64,000 nt of DNA from an uncultured Paracoccaceae bacterium (GCA_947503925.1 CANNFQ010000005.1:1-64000); one strand, 5' to 3'. Counted from the first letter of the stretch, positions 44,675-53,833 are shown. Notes: a model not told the origin generated them from the letters alone. Translations and numbers: made by a program.

Positions 44675-45840
44675 ACCGTCTTTCCTTTCCCGATGTCTGA
44701 TGCCAGAAATGTGGCGAATTCCTCTGCGACGCCGAGGCCCGGTGCCTCAGACAGCGTCAGCTGCCCTTGAACGACAGGTGGAGCGAACAATCTGTTGCGC
44801 AGCGGGTTATCGTTGGAATCGATTTCAAGCATTCCGTCGCCGCCAACGGCGGCAAGCACATGGGCAGAGGCCGCAAGGCCAATCCCGCCGCCGAGGTAGT
44901 GCGGGCAATAGCGTTTGCCTGCCGCGATGATGTCCTTTGCGATGGGCAACACGCCACTGATCCCGCCCCACTTACAAAGATCAGGCTGAATCACGTCTAT
45001 GGCGGGCTTGGATATCGCCTGTGCAAAGTCCTGCGCGCTGATCATGTTCTCGCCTGCGGCAAGAGGGACGGAGGAGTTTATTGCAAGCGACAGCCATTCC
45101 TTAGCCGGGCGGTCAGCCATGATGGGTTCTTCAAGCCAACCCAGCGAGAAACCTGCCAATTCGGGCAAAATGTCGAGCGCTTCAGTCACGCTCCACGCCT
45201 GATTGGCATCAACCATGAACACCTCGTCTGGTTTCAAATCGGCTGTGATCCGGGAAATGTTGTCCAAATCACCCGCGCGATCGAAACCGATCTTGAGCTT
45301 AAATGCCCGGTGCCCCTCAGCACGGCACCTCTCAATCGTTTCGGGCGCGTTGGCTGGGTTTACGCCGCTCGCATAGGCGGGAATGGTGGCATTGCCGCCG
45401 CCCAGCAGCCGGAACAACGGCATGCCTGCGCGCCGCGACACCAAATCCCAGAGGGCCACGTCGATGCCGGCAATACACTGTGCAATCGGTCCGGCTTCCC
45501 CTGCCTGAATGGCCAGTCGCGCGAACTGGTTCTCAAGCCGGGCGAAACAGCTTTGCGGGCTTTCAAAGGATGCATTCACAAGCGCCGGGAAGAGCGCGGT
45601 TTCCAAGAGCTGTGCACGATGCTCTGCCCCGCAGGCCGGGAAGTTGCACCACACTTCGCCAAGTCCCTTGTTCCCTTGATCATCTGTCAGTTCAAGGAAC
45701 ACCGCGGGACGGTCAAACATTGTGCCAAACGACGTTTGCACTGGCACGGGACAGGGCACGCGCATCACGAAGACAACGGCACTTGTGATGGTGAATGACA
45801 TATCCATGTCCGGAAATTGCGATGAATGAAGATCAGACAT
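44671..45840 (-). CDS. Enolase-superfamily enzyme, mandelate-racemase subgroup
   Basis: A 389-residue (beta/alpha)7-beta barrel enzyme that would abstract the proton next to a carboxylate: a racemase, cycloisomerase or acid-sugar dehydratase. Catalytic KxK is in FKLKIGF; metal ligands are the Asp of VDANQAW, the Glu of WLEEPI and the Glu of AAGENM; an Asp in VIQPDLCK and a His in CPHYLGGGIGL form the second acid/base pair. The chosen start ATG 45840 overlaps the end of the upstream sulfatase by 8 bases, with AGGGA upstream. It implies that a carboxylic acid is an intermediate of the pathway. Confidence 0.9.
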   Translation of the reverse strand: MSDLHSSQFPDMDMSFTITSAVVFVMRVPCPVPVQTSFGTMFDRPAVFLELTDDQGNKGLGEVWCNFPACGAEHRAQLLETALFPALVNASFESPQSCFARLENQFARLAIQAGEAGPIAQCIAGIDVALWDLVSRRAGMPLFRLLGGGNATIPAYASGVNPANAPETIERCRAEGHRAFKLKIGFDRAGDLDNISRITADLKPDEVFMVDANQAWSVTEALDILPELAGFSLGWLEEPIMADRPAKEWLSLAINSSVPLAAGENMISAQDFAQAISKPAIDVIQPDLCKWGGISGVLPIAKDIIAAGKRYCPHYLGGGIGLAASAHVLAAVGGDGMLEIDSNDNPLRNRLFAPPVVQGQLTLSEAPGLGVAEEFATFLASDIGKGKTV

Positions 45841-47350
45841 CCAGAATCCCTTCGCGCGGCAGGTCAAAGCGCGTGAACAGCTCTGGGGGCGCGTCGGCCT
45901 CATACATGAGACGGGTCATGGCGGCGATCAGGCGCGCCTCGACCTCCGGGTCATCAATCGGTGTTGTCTGGTCGGGGTCGTTGTGCAAATCATAAAGCCG
46001 GGTTTGCGTATCGGCAAAATCCATCCCCTGCACTTCGATCGTTTCACCGGCATCATTTGCGCGGGGTTTCAGTTTCAGCAGAGGCACACCCTTGGAAAAC
46101 CCAAAAGGATTGGCCAGCGTCGCCCCCACCAATTCGCTGATCGAAAAGCGGGACGTCATCCGGGTGGGCATCAGCGTATATTCATACAAGCCCTCCGCCG
46201 TCAGTTTTTCAGGATAGCGGTGATAGACATAGCGCCCGTCGGTCACGTTACAGGCCGCCCCGAAATAGCCAAAAATGGCGGCGTCACGCACATCGTGATC
46301 GGCCTCCAGCACTGGCAACAGCGACGTGCCTAATACGTCGTCTGGGATGTCCTTGCCGTGCAAATCCAGCAAGGTTGGCATGATATCGGTCGATTGCGTC
46401 AGGGCCTTGCGCCGGGTGCCGCCCTGGTCAGAGTGGTTGGGGTGGGCAATCATCAACGGAATACGCGCGATTTCGTCATAGACGGGCATCCGGTTCTTGG
46501 ACCACCAGTCATGCTCACCCAAAAGGAATCCATGATCCGTGGTCAGCACCAGACAGGTATCCTTCCACAGGTCATTTTCGTCAAAGAAGTCCAGCAGCTT
46601 GCCAAAATATTCATCGCACATCGTGGTCAACGCGGCATAGTTCGCGCGCAATTCCGCGATTTCTTCGGGTGTTTCGGTCACGCGTTTGTAGACCGGCCAG
46701 TCAAGGATGGGACCTTCATAATCGGTCGGATACAGGTCCCGGAACCGCTGGGGCGCGTGGAATGGCTCATGCGGATCAAAGCATTCAAGCTGAAGCAGCC
46801 AGTTATCGTCCTTGTGGTTCTGAGCAAGGAATTCCTCAGCCAAGGCAAAAACTTGCGGGCCACAATAATCGGCCTCTTCGGTCACATAGGACCGGTTGAT
46901 CATATAGTTCACGCGGTGATGTTGCAGCGGATGATAGTCTTCGCGCAGGTCATCCAGATCAGGATTTACATGGGCCTTCCAGCGGTCAATGGCCTGGCCG
47001 CGGACCAGATCCCATGATGAATAGCGTTGGTGGTATGTTGCCCCGCCATCGGCAAAATAATGATGGTGGTCTGTCGCGATATGCGAATAGGTGCCGGTCT
47101 GCTTCATCAACTCGGGAAAGGAGTCGTCGAACGGCTCAAGCGGCCCCCAGCTGCGATGCAGAAAATTGATCCGGCCCGTGTGCAAATCCCGGCGCGCGGG
47201 AATGCAAGGAAGACTGCCAACATAGTGATTGTCAAAGGTGACCGCACGCTTTGCGAACCGGACGAAATTAGGGGTTTGGACATTCGTTGGTCCATAACAT
47301 TCCATCGCGTTCCGGTTCAAAGAATCGAGCAGTACAAAAACCGTTTTCAT
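45833..47350 (-). CDS. Sulfatase of the alkaline phosphatase superfamily (second type)
   Basis: A 505-residue sulfatase. The formylglycine motif is C49-I-P-A-R53 (C-x-P-A-R rather than C-x-P-S-R). D9 in LLDSLNRN is at the metal site and LTTDHGFLLGEHDWW near 270 is a second metal and substrate motif. It differs strongly from the choline-sulfatase-like enzyme in the same operon and has no choline-sulfatase tail, so the two probably act on different esters or positions. No signal peptide. An activating formylglycine-generating enzyme is not seen in this window. Overlaps the enolase-family gene by 8 bases. Confidence 0.9.
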   Translation of the reverse strand: MKTVFVLLDSLNRNAMECYGPTNVQTPNFVRFAKRAVTFDNHYVGSLPCIPARRDLHTGRINFLHRSWGPLEPFDDSFPELMKQTGTYSHIATDHHHYFADGGATYHQRYSSWDLVRGQAIDRWKAHVNPDLDDLREDYHPLQHHRVNYMINRSYVTEEADYCGPQVFALAEEFLAQNHKDDNWLLQLECFDPHEPFHAPQRFRDLYPTDYEGPILDWPVYKRVTETPEEIAELRANYAALTTMCDEYFGKLLDFFDENDLWKDTCLVLTTDHGFLLGEHDWWSKNRMPVYDEIARIPLMIAHPNHSDQGGTRRKALTQSTDIMPTLLDLHGKDIPDDVLGTSLLPVLEADHDVRDAAIFGYFGAACNVTDGRYVYHRYPEKLTAEGLYEYTLMPTRMTSRFSISELVGATLANPFGFSKGVPLLKLKPRANDAGETIEVQGMDFADTQTRLYDLHNDPDQTTPIDDPEVEARLIAAMTRLMYEADAPPELFTRFDLPREGILDV

Positions 47351-47378
47351 GTCTTGGTCATCCAGTTGGGGGAAGGTC

Positions 47379-47402
47379 GCCGCGCATCTTTTGATGCGCG
47401 GC
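47379..47402 (-). terminator. Perfect hairpin after the TAXI binding-protein gene
   Basis: GCCGCGCATC and GATGCGCGGC form a perfect 10-bp stem with a 4-base loop, in the 59-base gap after the TAXI gene. As with the ABC operon, it sits right behind the binding-protein gene and is more likely an mRNA-stabilising or partly terminating element than a full stop. Confidence 0.6.
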
Positions 47403-47409
47403 CATTGGT

Positions 47410-48393
47410 TCAGTTCGCGGTGCGTTCGACGAACTCTTCGATGCCAGGAACGCCTGCTTCGCGGTAATAGCGCAGCGCGCCGGGATGCAGCGGCGCGTTG
47501 AAACCGCCCAGGATGCTCTCGACAGACACGCGGCCCCAGGCAGGGTGCACGGTGGCCATGTGATCGAGGTTTTCCATCACGGTCTTGGTCGCCTGATAGA
47601 CAATTTCCTCGTCCACATCGGCGCGGATCAGCAGCACATTCCCCAGACGGTAGGACGGCACTGCGTCAGGTTGATCGGCGTAGGTATTGGCCGGAATATC
47701 GCCCTCTGAATACGCTGGGAATTTGGCACGGATGGCATCGGACACATCTGTCGGGATCGGCAGAATGCGTACCGCGTTTTGCGACTTCAGTTTGATGATC
47801 GGAGGCAGCGGGATCGATCCGTTCCACATGAAGGCGTCGATTTGCCCATCCGACAGCATCTCGACCATCTGGCCAAGCTTGACACGGAAATCCGTGAAAT
47901 CTTCGCCCGGTGAAAGGCCAATTGTTTCAAGCAGAATCTCGGCATCCAGCATGGATGTGCCGCCCGGTTGGCCAATGCCAACGCGTTTGCCTTCAAGATC
48001 AGACAGCTCCATGATGTCGGACCCGTCCAGAACCACGACATGCTGTACGATCGGCGCAATCGACATCCAGCTCAGGATCTGGCCCGGCTCAACGTCGGAA
48101 TAGTCACCTTCGGCCTTGTAGGCCTCATAAGCGAGCTTTGAATTCGAAAAACCGGCCTCAATCTGATTGCCCAGCATCAGGCGGGCATTGGCCACATATC
48201 CTTTGGTGCCTTCGGCGGTCATTTGCACGCCATCGACGTTACGGTTTACCAGATCAGAAATCCCGGCGGCCCACTGATAGGCCGTGTTTCCGACAGGGTT
48301 TGACCCAATTGACACAAATTTATCTTGTGCCATCGCCGGGGCCGTAGCCCCCAAGCCGAGCGCAGACAGCGCGAGTATCTTCATGAGTTTCAT
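47410..48393 (-). CDS. TAXI-family TRAP transporter substrate-binding protein
   Basis: A 327-residue periplasmic receptor for a sodium-driven TRAP transporter. A Sec signal peptide covers residues 1-22 (cleavage after AMA). The mature protein opens with FVSIGSNPVGNTAYQWAAG, the TAXI ligand-binding start, and has LSDLEGKRVGIGQPGGTS near 135, typical of the family. It follows the fused TRAP permease by 62 bases. TAXI receptors bind small organic acids; here the cargo may be the sulfated or carboxylated compound used by this operon. Confidence 0.93.
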   Translation of the reverse strand: MKLMKILALSALGLGATAPAMAQDKFVSIGSNPVGNTAYQWAAGISDLVNRNVDGVQMTAEGTKGYVANARLMLGNQIEAGFSNSKLAYEAYKAEGDYSDVEPGQILSWMSIAPIVQHVVVLDGSDIMELSDLEGKRVGIGQPGGTSMLDAEILLETIGLSPGEDFTDFRVKLGQMVEMLSDGQIDAFMWNGSIPLPPIIKLKSQNAVRILPIPTDVSDAIRAKFPAYSEGDIPANTYADQPDAVPSYRLGNVLLIRADVDEEIVYQATKTVMENLDHMATVHPAWGRVSVESILGGFNAPLHPGALRYYREAGVPGIEEFVERTAN

Positions 48394-48455
48394 CTTATTC
48401 TCCCTGTTTTGATTTGGATTGGTTCAGTGGCGGCTTTGCGGATGTGCGCAGCCGT

Positions 48456-50327
48456 TCAGGATGGTGTTTTTTGCGGTTCGGACGGTTTGCCGAATTTCTG
48501 TATTGCGTAGACCGCTGCCAGCGATATAACCCCCGCAATGTTGGTGAGGGCACCCGGAAAGATCAGCATCATCGCGCCGACGAAAAGGATCGCCCGCAGG
48601 ATCGATACAAGGGGACCTCCCAGCCAGCCTTGTGCGGATCCGGCGAGGGCTATTGCACCCAGTGCTGCACTGCCCACTGGTATGATGAGAGACGAGAAAT
48701 CACCAACGCCTAGCAGTCTTATGTCGAGGACGAAGAAGTAGGGAATGATGAAGGCAACGATGCCGAATTTGACCGAAACCATGGCGATCCGCATCGGGTT
48801 CTCGCCCGAGATCGCAGCGGCGGCAAAGGCGGCCAAGGCGACAGGCGGCGTAATCGCCGACAGCATGGCCGAATAGAACACGAACATATGCGCGGCCAAC
48901 AAATCAACACCCAGATTGACTAGTGCGGGTGCCGCCAATGTCGCGACCAGAATATATGCCGCGGCCGTCGGCAGACCCATGCCAAGCACCAGTGACGATA
49001 GCATCGTCAGGACCAGCGCCAGAAACAGGTTACCGCCTGAAAGGGTGACAATCAGCGAGCTGAATTTCAATCCGATCCCGGTGAGTGTCACAACCGCGAT
49101 GATGATCCCCGCCGTCGCCGTGGCCAACGCCACTGGCAGAACGGCGTCACCTGTCGCTTTGCAAACCGAAAGCAGTTTGCGCGGTGTCAACCACGTCCGG
49201 CGGCGCAGGCAGGACAGGACTAACAGGACATAGATGGCCCAAAGCGATGAGAACATGACCGAATAGCCGACCATCAGGAAACCAACGAAGGCAGGGATTG
49301 CCAACAAGACATGCCCACCTTCGATCAAAGACTTCTTGGCGGACGGCAGTTCGGACGGATCCATTGGCTTGAGGCCGGATTTCACCGCTTCAAGATGCAC
49401 CGCTGAAAAGACCGCAAGATAGAACAAGGCGGCCGGAATGATCGCGGCGCGCGCAATTTCCGTGTAGGGCGTCTCAATGATGTCAGCCATCAGGAATGCG
49501 GCAGCGCCCATGATCGGGGGCATCAACTGTCCGCCCGTCGACGCGACCGCCTCGATCGCGCCGGCAACATGCGCCCTGTAACCGCTGCGCTTCATGAGAG
49601 GGATAGAGATGGTGCCAGTCGTCAGAACATTGGCGACCGCGGTGCCTGAAATCATGCCCATCAGACTGCTGCCCACAACAGCCGCTTTGGCAGGCCCACC
49701 ACGCGACCGGCCCGTCATCGCGACGGCGATGTCCATCAGCACGCCGGATGCGCCCGTCCCTTCCAGCAAGGCACCCAGTATGACGATCAGGACGACGAAA
49801 GTGGCACTGACACCTAGGGGCGTTCCAAAAATCCCGTCCGCACCCAGAAAGACCTGAGCCAACACCCGCTTTAGATCGTATCCGCGATGCGCGACGTCGC
49901 CCCAAAGCAAGTTACCCCAAAACGCATAGGCCAGAAACAGCAGCGCCAGCACTACCATCGACCAGCCAATCGTGCGCCGCGTGGCATCCAGCAGAACAAC
50001 GACTGCAATCGTTGCAATGATGATCTCGGCGTCCGTCATCGCGCCATAGCGAGACACAACAGCATCGTAGAATACAACTTGATATCCCGCCGTACAAAGT
50101 CCCAGAACGGCAAGGATCAGCAAGGCGAACACACTTAAGCGATTGCCATTTTTCTGCGAAGTTTTCGCCGCATGCAGGTAGACCAGAATAATCGTCAAAG
50201 ACAGATGGATGCCGCGCTGCATCACATCGGGCCAGACACCAAACGCAGCCGTGTAAATGCTGAATAGAACGAGTGCGACGCTGACGCCGATGATCGACGC
50301 GGGCAGAACTCTCATCTGATTTGACAT
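48456..50327 (-). CDS. TRAP transporter permease, fused small and large subunits
   Basis: A 623-residue membrane protein in which the small (DctQ-like) and large (DctM-like) TRAP subunits are one chain, as usual with TAXI receptors. It has about seventeen hydrophobic segments. Large-subunit motifs include GTAVANVLTTGTISIPLMKR and MGLPTAAAYILVATLAAPAL. Start set at ATG 50327; an earlier ATG three codons upstream lies between the ROK stop and this start. Just 11 bases separate it from the ROK regulator gene. Confidence 0.92.
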   Translation of the reverse strand: MSNQMRVLPASIIGVSVALVLFSIYTAAFGVWPDVMQRGIHLSLTIILVYLHAAKTSQKNGNRLSVFALLILAVLGLCTAGYQVVFYDAVVSRYGAMTDAEIIIATIAVVVLLDATRRTIGWSMVVLALLFLAYAFWGNLLWGDVAHRGYDLKRVLAQVFLGADGIFGTPLGVSATFVVLIVILGALLEGTGASGVLMDIAVAMTGRSRGGPAKAAVVGSSLMGMISGTAVANVLTTGTISIPLMKRSGYRAHVAGAIEAVASTGGQLMPPIMGAAAFLMADIIETPYTEIARAAIIPAALFYLAVFSAVHLEAVKSGLKPMDPSELPSAKKSLIEGGHVLLAIPAFVGFLMVGYSVMFSSLWAIYVLLVLSCLRRRTWLTPRKLLSVCKATGDAVLPVALATATAGIIIAVVTLTGIGLKFSSLIVTLSGGNLFLALVLTMLSSLVLGMGLPTAAAYILVATLAAPALVNLGVDLLAAHMFVFYSAMLSAITPPVALAAFAAAAISGENPMRIAMVSVKFGIVAFIIPYFFVLDIRLLGVGDFSSLIIPVGSAALGAIALAGSAQGWLGGPLVSILRAILFVGAMMLIFPGALTNIAGVISLAAVYAIQKFGKPSEPQKTPS

Positions 50328-50338
50328 GGCGGGTCCCA

Positions 50339-51595
50339 TCAAAGCACCAACGGCGTGTTTGCCGATGCCTTTTTGATTTTTTCTTTGTTGGCCAAGATCT
50401 TCTGAACATCGAAACTCGGCGAATAGATGCACTCGGACAGACCCAGCGCCGACGCCGCCATGGAGGGCGTGGAAATCGATACGTCATGGGCGGTGGTTAT
50501 TTCGGTCGTGATTCCGTTTCGAACCAAACTTTCCCAAAAGGCTTGGCCGTAGATTGCGCTGCGCCCCAAAGGCCCGGTCAGTAAAATCCGTTCAGGATCA
50601 AGCGCGCGCAGTGTTGTCACGCAATGGTTGCCGAGGGCCGCGCCTGCCTGACGAACAATATGAGCGACATCCTTGTCGGTGTTCGCTTGATCCAAAACCT
50701 TGAGTAGTTTGGCGCCTTGATCCTCGATCACATCAAGCGCGTCGCCTGCTGCGTCTCTCAGCTCCATCCGGTCCAGTATGGACCATCCCGAAGCCACCAT
50801 CGTAATACAATCAGATCTTCCGCATGAGCACATGGCGCCAACCCGGCCCTCGGGGAAATGTCCGATCTGTCCGGCGGTGTTGTTGTGGCCACGCAGCACC
50901 CTGCCGTTCGAGATTGAGGCAGACCCCAATCCAAGCGCTGCCCGCACCAGGAAAACATCTGTTAGGCCCGCGCAGCAACCGACGCGCGTTTCGGAAATTG
51001 CGATACAGCGGTTCACGTTTTCGACAGAAATCGGAATGTTCAGTCGGTTTTCGAGACTTTTACCGACGTCAAACGGGGGCCAGCGCAGGTAGGGCGAATG
51101 AAGCCATGTCCCGCCCCCAACATCCAGATAGCCAGCGATCGCCACCCCGGCGGCGAGAACCTGATCTCGTGCAATGTCATGGTCAGAGATGATCTTTTCA
51201 GCAGCGGCGCAAATCTCATCCAGTGTCTGTCTTGCGTCGCTCAAATCCGTGGGCTGGACCGCCACGCTTTCGATCACCGCACCCGAAAGATCGGCAAGCA
51301 CAACGCTGGTGTTAAAGGCAAGGATGCTCAGGCCAAGCACATATCCGCCTTTTGCGTTGATCTGCAGCCCGGTACGCCTGCGTCCACGGCCCTGATTGGT
51401 CTTTTGAATTGCTGTTTCAATGACCAACCCTGATCCCAGCAACTCTTGCACGATCCGGGTCATCGTGGCGTTGGTTAACCCCGTCTCTACGGCTAGCCGG
51501 CTGCGGTCGATACCGGGCGACTCGAGGACAAGTTTCATGACACTAGCGCGGTTGAAGTTTCGCATCGTGTCCACGTTTTGACTCTTCGGCGACAT
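50339..51595 (-). CDS. ROK-family transcriptional repressor
   Basis: A 418-residue regulator. The first 80 residues form a winged helix (RSRLAVETGLTNATMTRIVQELL). The rest is an ATPase-like ROK domain with the zinc cluster C-S-C-G-R-S-D-C and an upstream His (GHFPEG). Such NagC/XylR-type repressors respond to a sugar or sugar derivative. It is the first gene of the run that continues with the TRAP, sulfatase and oxidoreductase genes, so the whole set is probably under its control. An AT-rich dyad just upstream of its start is a candidate operator, giving autoregulation. Confidence 0.92.
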   Translation of the reverse strand: MSPKSQNVDTMRNFNRASVMKLVLESPGIDRSRLAVETGLTNATMTRIVQELLGSGLVIETAIQKTNQGRGRRRTGLQINAKGGYVLGLSILAFNTSVVLADLSGAVIESVAVQPTDLSDARQTLDEICAAAEKIISDHDIARDQVLAAGVAIAGYLDVGGGTWLHSPYLRWPPFDVGKSLENRLNIPISVENVNRCIAISETRVGCCAGLTDVFLVRAALGLGSASISNGRVLRGHNNTAGQIGHFPEGRVGAMCSCGRSDCITMVASGWSILDRMELRDAAGDALDVIEDQGAKLLKVLDQANTDKDVAHIVRQAGAALGNHCVTTLRALDPERILLTGPLGRSAIYGQAFWESLVRNGITTEITTAHDVSISTPSMAASALGLSECIYSPSFDVQKILANKEKIKKASANTPLVL

Positions 51596-51607
51596 TTCGA
51601 ATCTCGT

Positions 51608-51634
51608 TTAATTTATTTTTTACCGTAATTAAAT
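51608..51634. promoter_or_regulatory. AT-rich dyad upstream of the ROK gene, candidate operator
   Basis: TTTAATT and AATTAAA form a perfect inverted repeat with 13 bases between, inside a run of A/T rare in this GC-rich window. ROK repressors such as NagC, Mlc and XylR bind AT-rich palindromes of this kind. It lies 13 bases upstream of the start codon. Confidence 0.5.
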
Positions 51635-51844
51635 AATTAGTGAGTCGTGTCAAGACCGTTCGGACCCTGCCCATGCTCGCCTCACGAGGTCGGCGAAGAC
51701 TGCCAGCAATTCAGAGGGCATTCAGGCGTCGACTGCAGGTAAGACCTCTCAGCGCAGTCGATGGTGCCGACCAGATTTCAAACCCGATATCTGTTAAAAA
51801 TGCGCCGCGGGAGCACCCCGTTTGGTCCTGTCAGATGCCAAGCT

Positions 51845-52798
51845 TCAACCAATGCTAGAGAAAACGATCTGTCCCAACAGAAGCATCAGTGGGAGCGTGA
51901 CAAAACTCAGCAGTGTTTGCGTCGTTATGATTGCCGCCATCAGCGGAGCATCGCCGCCCATCTCTCGCGCAAGGGTATAGCTGGCCGCACCCGTGGGCAG
52001 AGCGGCGAAGATCAGAGCAACCTGAGAAACCAGCAGGTCCGGCGATAGCAGCAGCGCCGCACACACAACCGCAACCGGATTGACCAAAAACTTGCCAACC
52101 GTTGCGAGACCAATCTGGCGACGTGATCCGGCAAGGCCACGAAGTTTGAGATTGGCACCGACACACAGGAGCATGATGGGCAGCGCCGCGCTGCCCAGAA
52201 CACGTGCGATTTCATGCAAGACTGGCAGGTCGCTCCAGCCGGCAAGGTTAAACAGCACCCCGGCGCAGATGCTCAGGATCAGCGGATTCTTTAGTAGCCC
52301 AAGCAACACCGATGCCCCGCCACCTCCCAATTGACGCGTCATCAGCGTGACTACCGTGGCGTTGACGACTGGCACCAAAAGCGCTGAACCCAGCACGGCA
52401 AGTTGCAGTCCTTGTGGCCCAAACACAGCCTCTGCTATTGCAAGCCCGATGAATGTGTTGAAACGCGCACTTCCTTGCAAAAGTGAACTTGCCTGTGGTG
52501 GCTGCATCTTTCGCCCAAACAGCCAGCCCCCCAATGTGGCGGCAAAGAACCCGGCATAAAGAAGCAATGCGTAATCGCCCAATCCGCCGCTCAGATCTGC
52601 GGACGAGATCTTTGCGAAGAACAGCGCCGGCATCAAAACCCAGTAGACCAGCCGGTCATTGAGGTTCCAAAATTCGAACGAAGGTATCCCACCACGACGC
52701 AATCCATATCCCATCATGATGATGGCAAAAATCGGAGCGATGGCCAGAAAAGGTGCCAACGAAATACGTGATCCCCAAATAGGTGGAATTGACCCCAT
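51845..52798 (-). CDS. AEC (auxin efflux carrier) family transporter
   Basis: A 317-residue membrane protein with about ten hydrophobic segments in two halves, as in the AEC/bile-acid-transporter fold. Recognisable strings are NDRLVYWVLMPALFFAKIS near 47-65 and ALPTGAASYTLAREMGGD near 270. Bacterial members export or import small carboxylic acids such as malonate. It is upstream of the ROK gene on the same strand, but a 250-base gap with its own AT-rich dyad separates them, so it may be a separate transcript. Confidence 0.88.
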   Translation of the reverse strand: MGSIPPIWGSRISLAPFLAIAPIFAIIMMGYGLRRGGIPSFEFWNLNDRLVYWVLMPALFFAKISSADLSGGLGDYALLLYAGFFAATLGGWLFGRKMQPPQASSLLQGSARFNTFIGLAIAEAVFGPQGLQLAVLGSALLVPVVNATVVTLMTRQLGGGGASVLLGLLKNPLILSICAGVLFNLAGWSDLPVLHEIARVLGSAALPIMLLCVGANLKLRGLAGSRRQIGLATVGKFLVNPVAVVCAALLLSPDLLVSQVALIFAALPTGAASYTLAREMGGDAPLMAAIITTQTLLSFVTLPLMLLLGQIVFSSIG

Positions 52799-52977
52799 CT
52801 ATACTCCACCGCTTCCATCATTGAAAGCGCCCTACGTTTCCCAGTCTGTACACTTCGCTTGCAGCGAAAAGGGCGCCTTCATTCGCATGCAACGATACCC
52901 AAAAGTATTTCAGTTCTGTCGAAATGCGCGCGAAGTGGGCGCTGAGGACTAGAAAGTTAACGTCATGTCTGTCCGCG

Positions 52978-53140
52978 ACTCGACCTTTAAGGTTTTGCTC
53001 TCGCTGCGGCTCGCATGAACGACCGGTTTTCTCGCGGCAAAGCGGCAAAGAAATTTGCGTCGTTGCAGCAACATTCTCGCTGCGAGCGCACGCAGCACAA
53101 AATCAATAGGTCCGGTGTGGGCTCAGAATGATCTTACGCC
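52978..53140 (+). repeat. Dispersed intergenic repeat, copy 1
   Basis: Non-coding. It opens with TCGACC and CGCTGCGGCTCGCATGAACG, and ends with TGCGAGCGCACGCAGCACAA followed by TGGGCTC. It aligns along its length with 62174-62330. The remainder of the 402-base gap 52799-53200 shows no gene. Confidence 0.65.
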
Positions 53141-53169
53141 GCGTGACGGACGGACAACCGCTTCGAAAT

Positions 53170-53192
53170 GGCGAACGGCAGGACCGTTCGCC
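53170..53192 (-). terminator. Hairpin after the intact recombinase gene
   Basis: GGCGAACGG and CCGTTCGCC form a perfect 9-bp stem with a 5-base loop, 9 bases after the recombinase stop. The left copy keeps the hairpin with a mismatch. Confidence 0.55.
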
Positions 53193-53200
53193 GGGGTTCG

Positions 53201-53833
53201 TTAGATGTCGATGCGCTCGGCTATGCTCAAAGCATCTTCCAGTTCGACACCAAGATAGCGCACCGTGCTGTCAACTTTGGTGTGACCAAGGAGCAGTTGC
53301 ACCGCGCGAAGATTGCCAGTCTTTGGATAGATCTCGGCAGCCTTTGTTCGGCGAAGCGAGTGTGTACCATATCCACTCGGCTCCAAACCAATTGACGTCA
53401 CCCAGTCGCGGACAAGTCGACCGTACTGACGCGTTGAGATGTGTGGTCGGTCGTGGAACCGGTCTGGGAACAAAAACAGGCAAGCAAGCATCTCCGGCGA
53501 TCTGACCCAGGTCAGAACGGTTTCTCGTGTGTTTTCCAACAGTTCAAATCGAACAGGCCGTTTGGTTTTGCTCTGGATCACTGAAACACGGTCCCGGACA
53601 CGATCGTCTTTGACAAGATCTGTCATGGTTAGCTTGACCAGATCACAGCCTCGAAGTTTGCTGTCGATGGCGACGTTGAACAAAGCAAGGCTGCGCGGAT
53701 TGCCTGCAAGTTCGAGTCGCGCACGGATCGCCCATACCTGTTTTGGCAGCAACGGACGTTTCTGCCCGATAATCCGCCCCTTATTCCAGGCTCTGCGTTT
53801 CGGGGTGACTGTAGGAAGCTGGACTCGCGGCAT
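53201..53833 (-). CDS. Tyrosine-type site-specific recombinase
   Basis: A 210-residue recombinase reduced to the catalytic domain with only a 40-residue head, shorter than phage integrases. Active-site residues are the Arg of DSKLRGCD (about 75), THSLRR (H-x2-R, about 165), the His of LLLGHTKVD and the Tyr nucleophile of VRYLGVELE near 195. The start is ATG 53833. It is paired with the near-identical but nonsense-mutated copy at 38190-38822. Short recombinases like this often occur in several copies in Roseobacter genomes. The target site is unknown. Confidence 0.92.
   Translation of the reverse strand: MPRVQLPTVTPKRRAWNKGRIIGQKRPLLPKQVWAIRARLELAGNPRSLALFNVAIDSKLRGCDLVKLTMTDLVKDDRVRDRVSVIQSKTKRPVRFELLENTRETVLTWVRSPEMLACLFLFPDRFHDRPHISTRQYGRLVRDWVTSIGLEPSGYGTHSLRRTKAAEIYPKTGNLRAVQLLLGHTKVDSTVRYLGVELEDALSIAERIDI

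Noticed and set aside
44767..45798. Plus-strand open frame of 343 codons
   Set aside because: Long, but entirely antisense to the enolase-superfamily gene, whose catalytic motifs are all present on the other strand.
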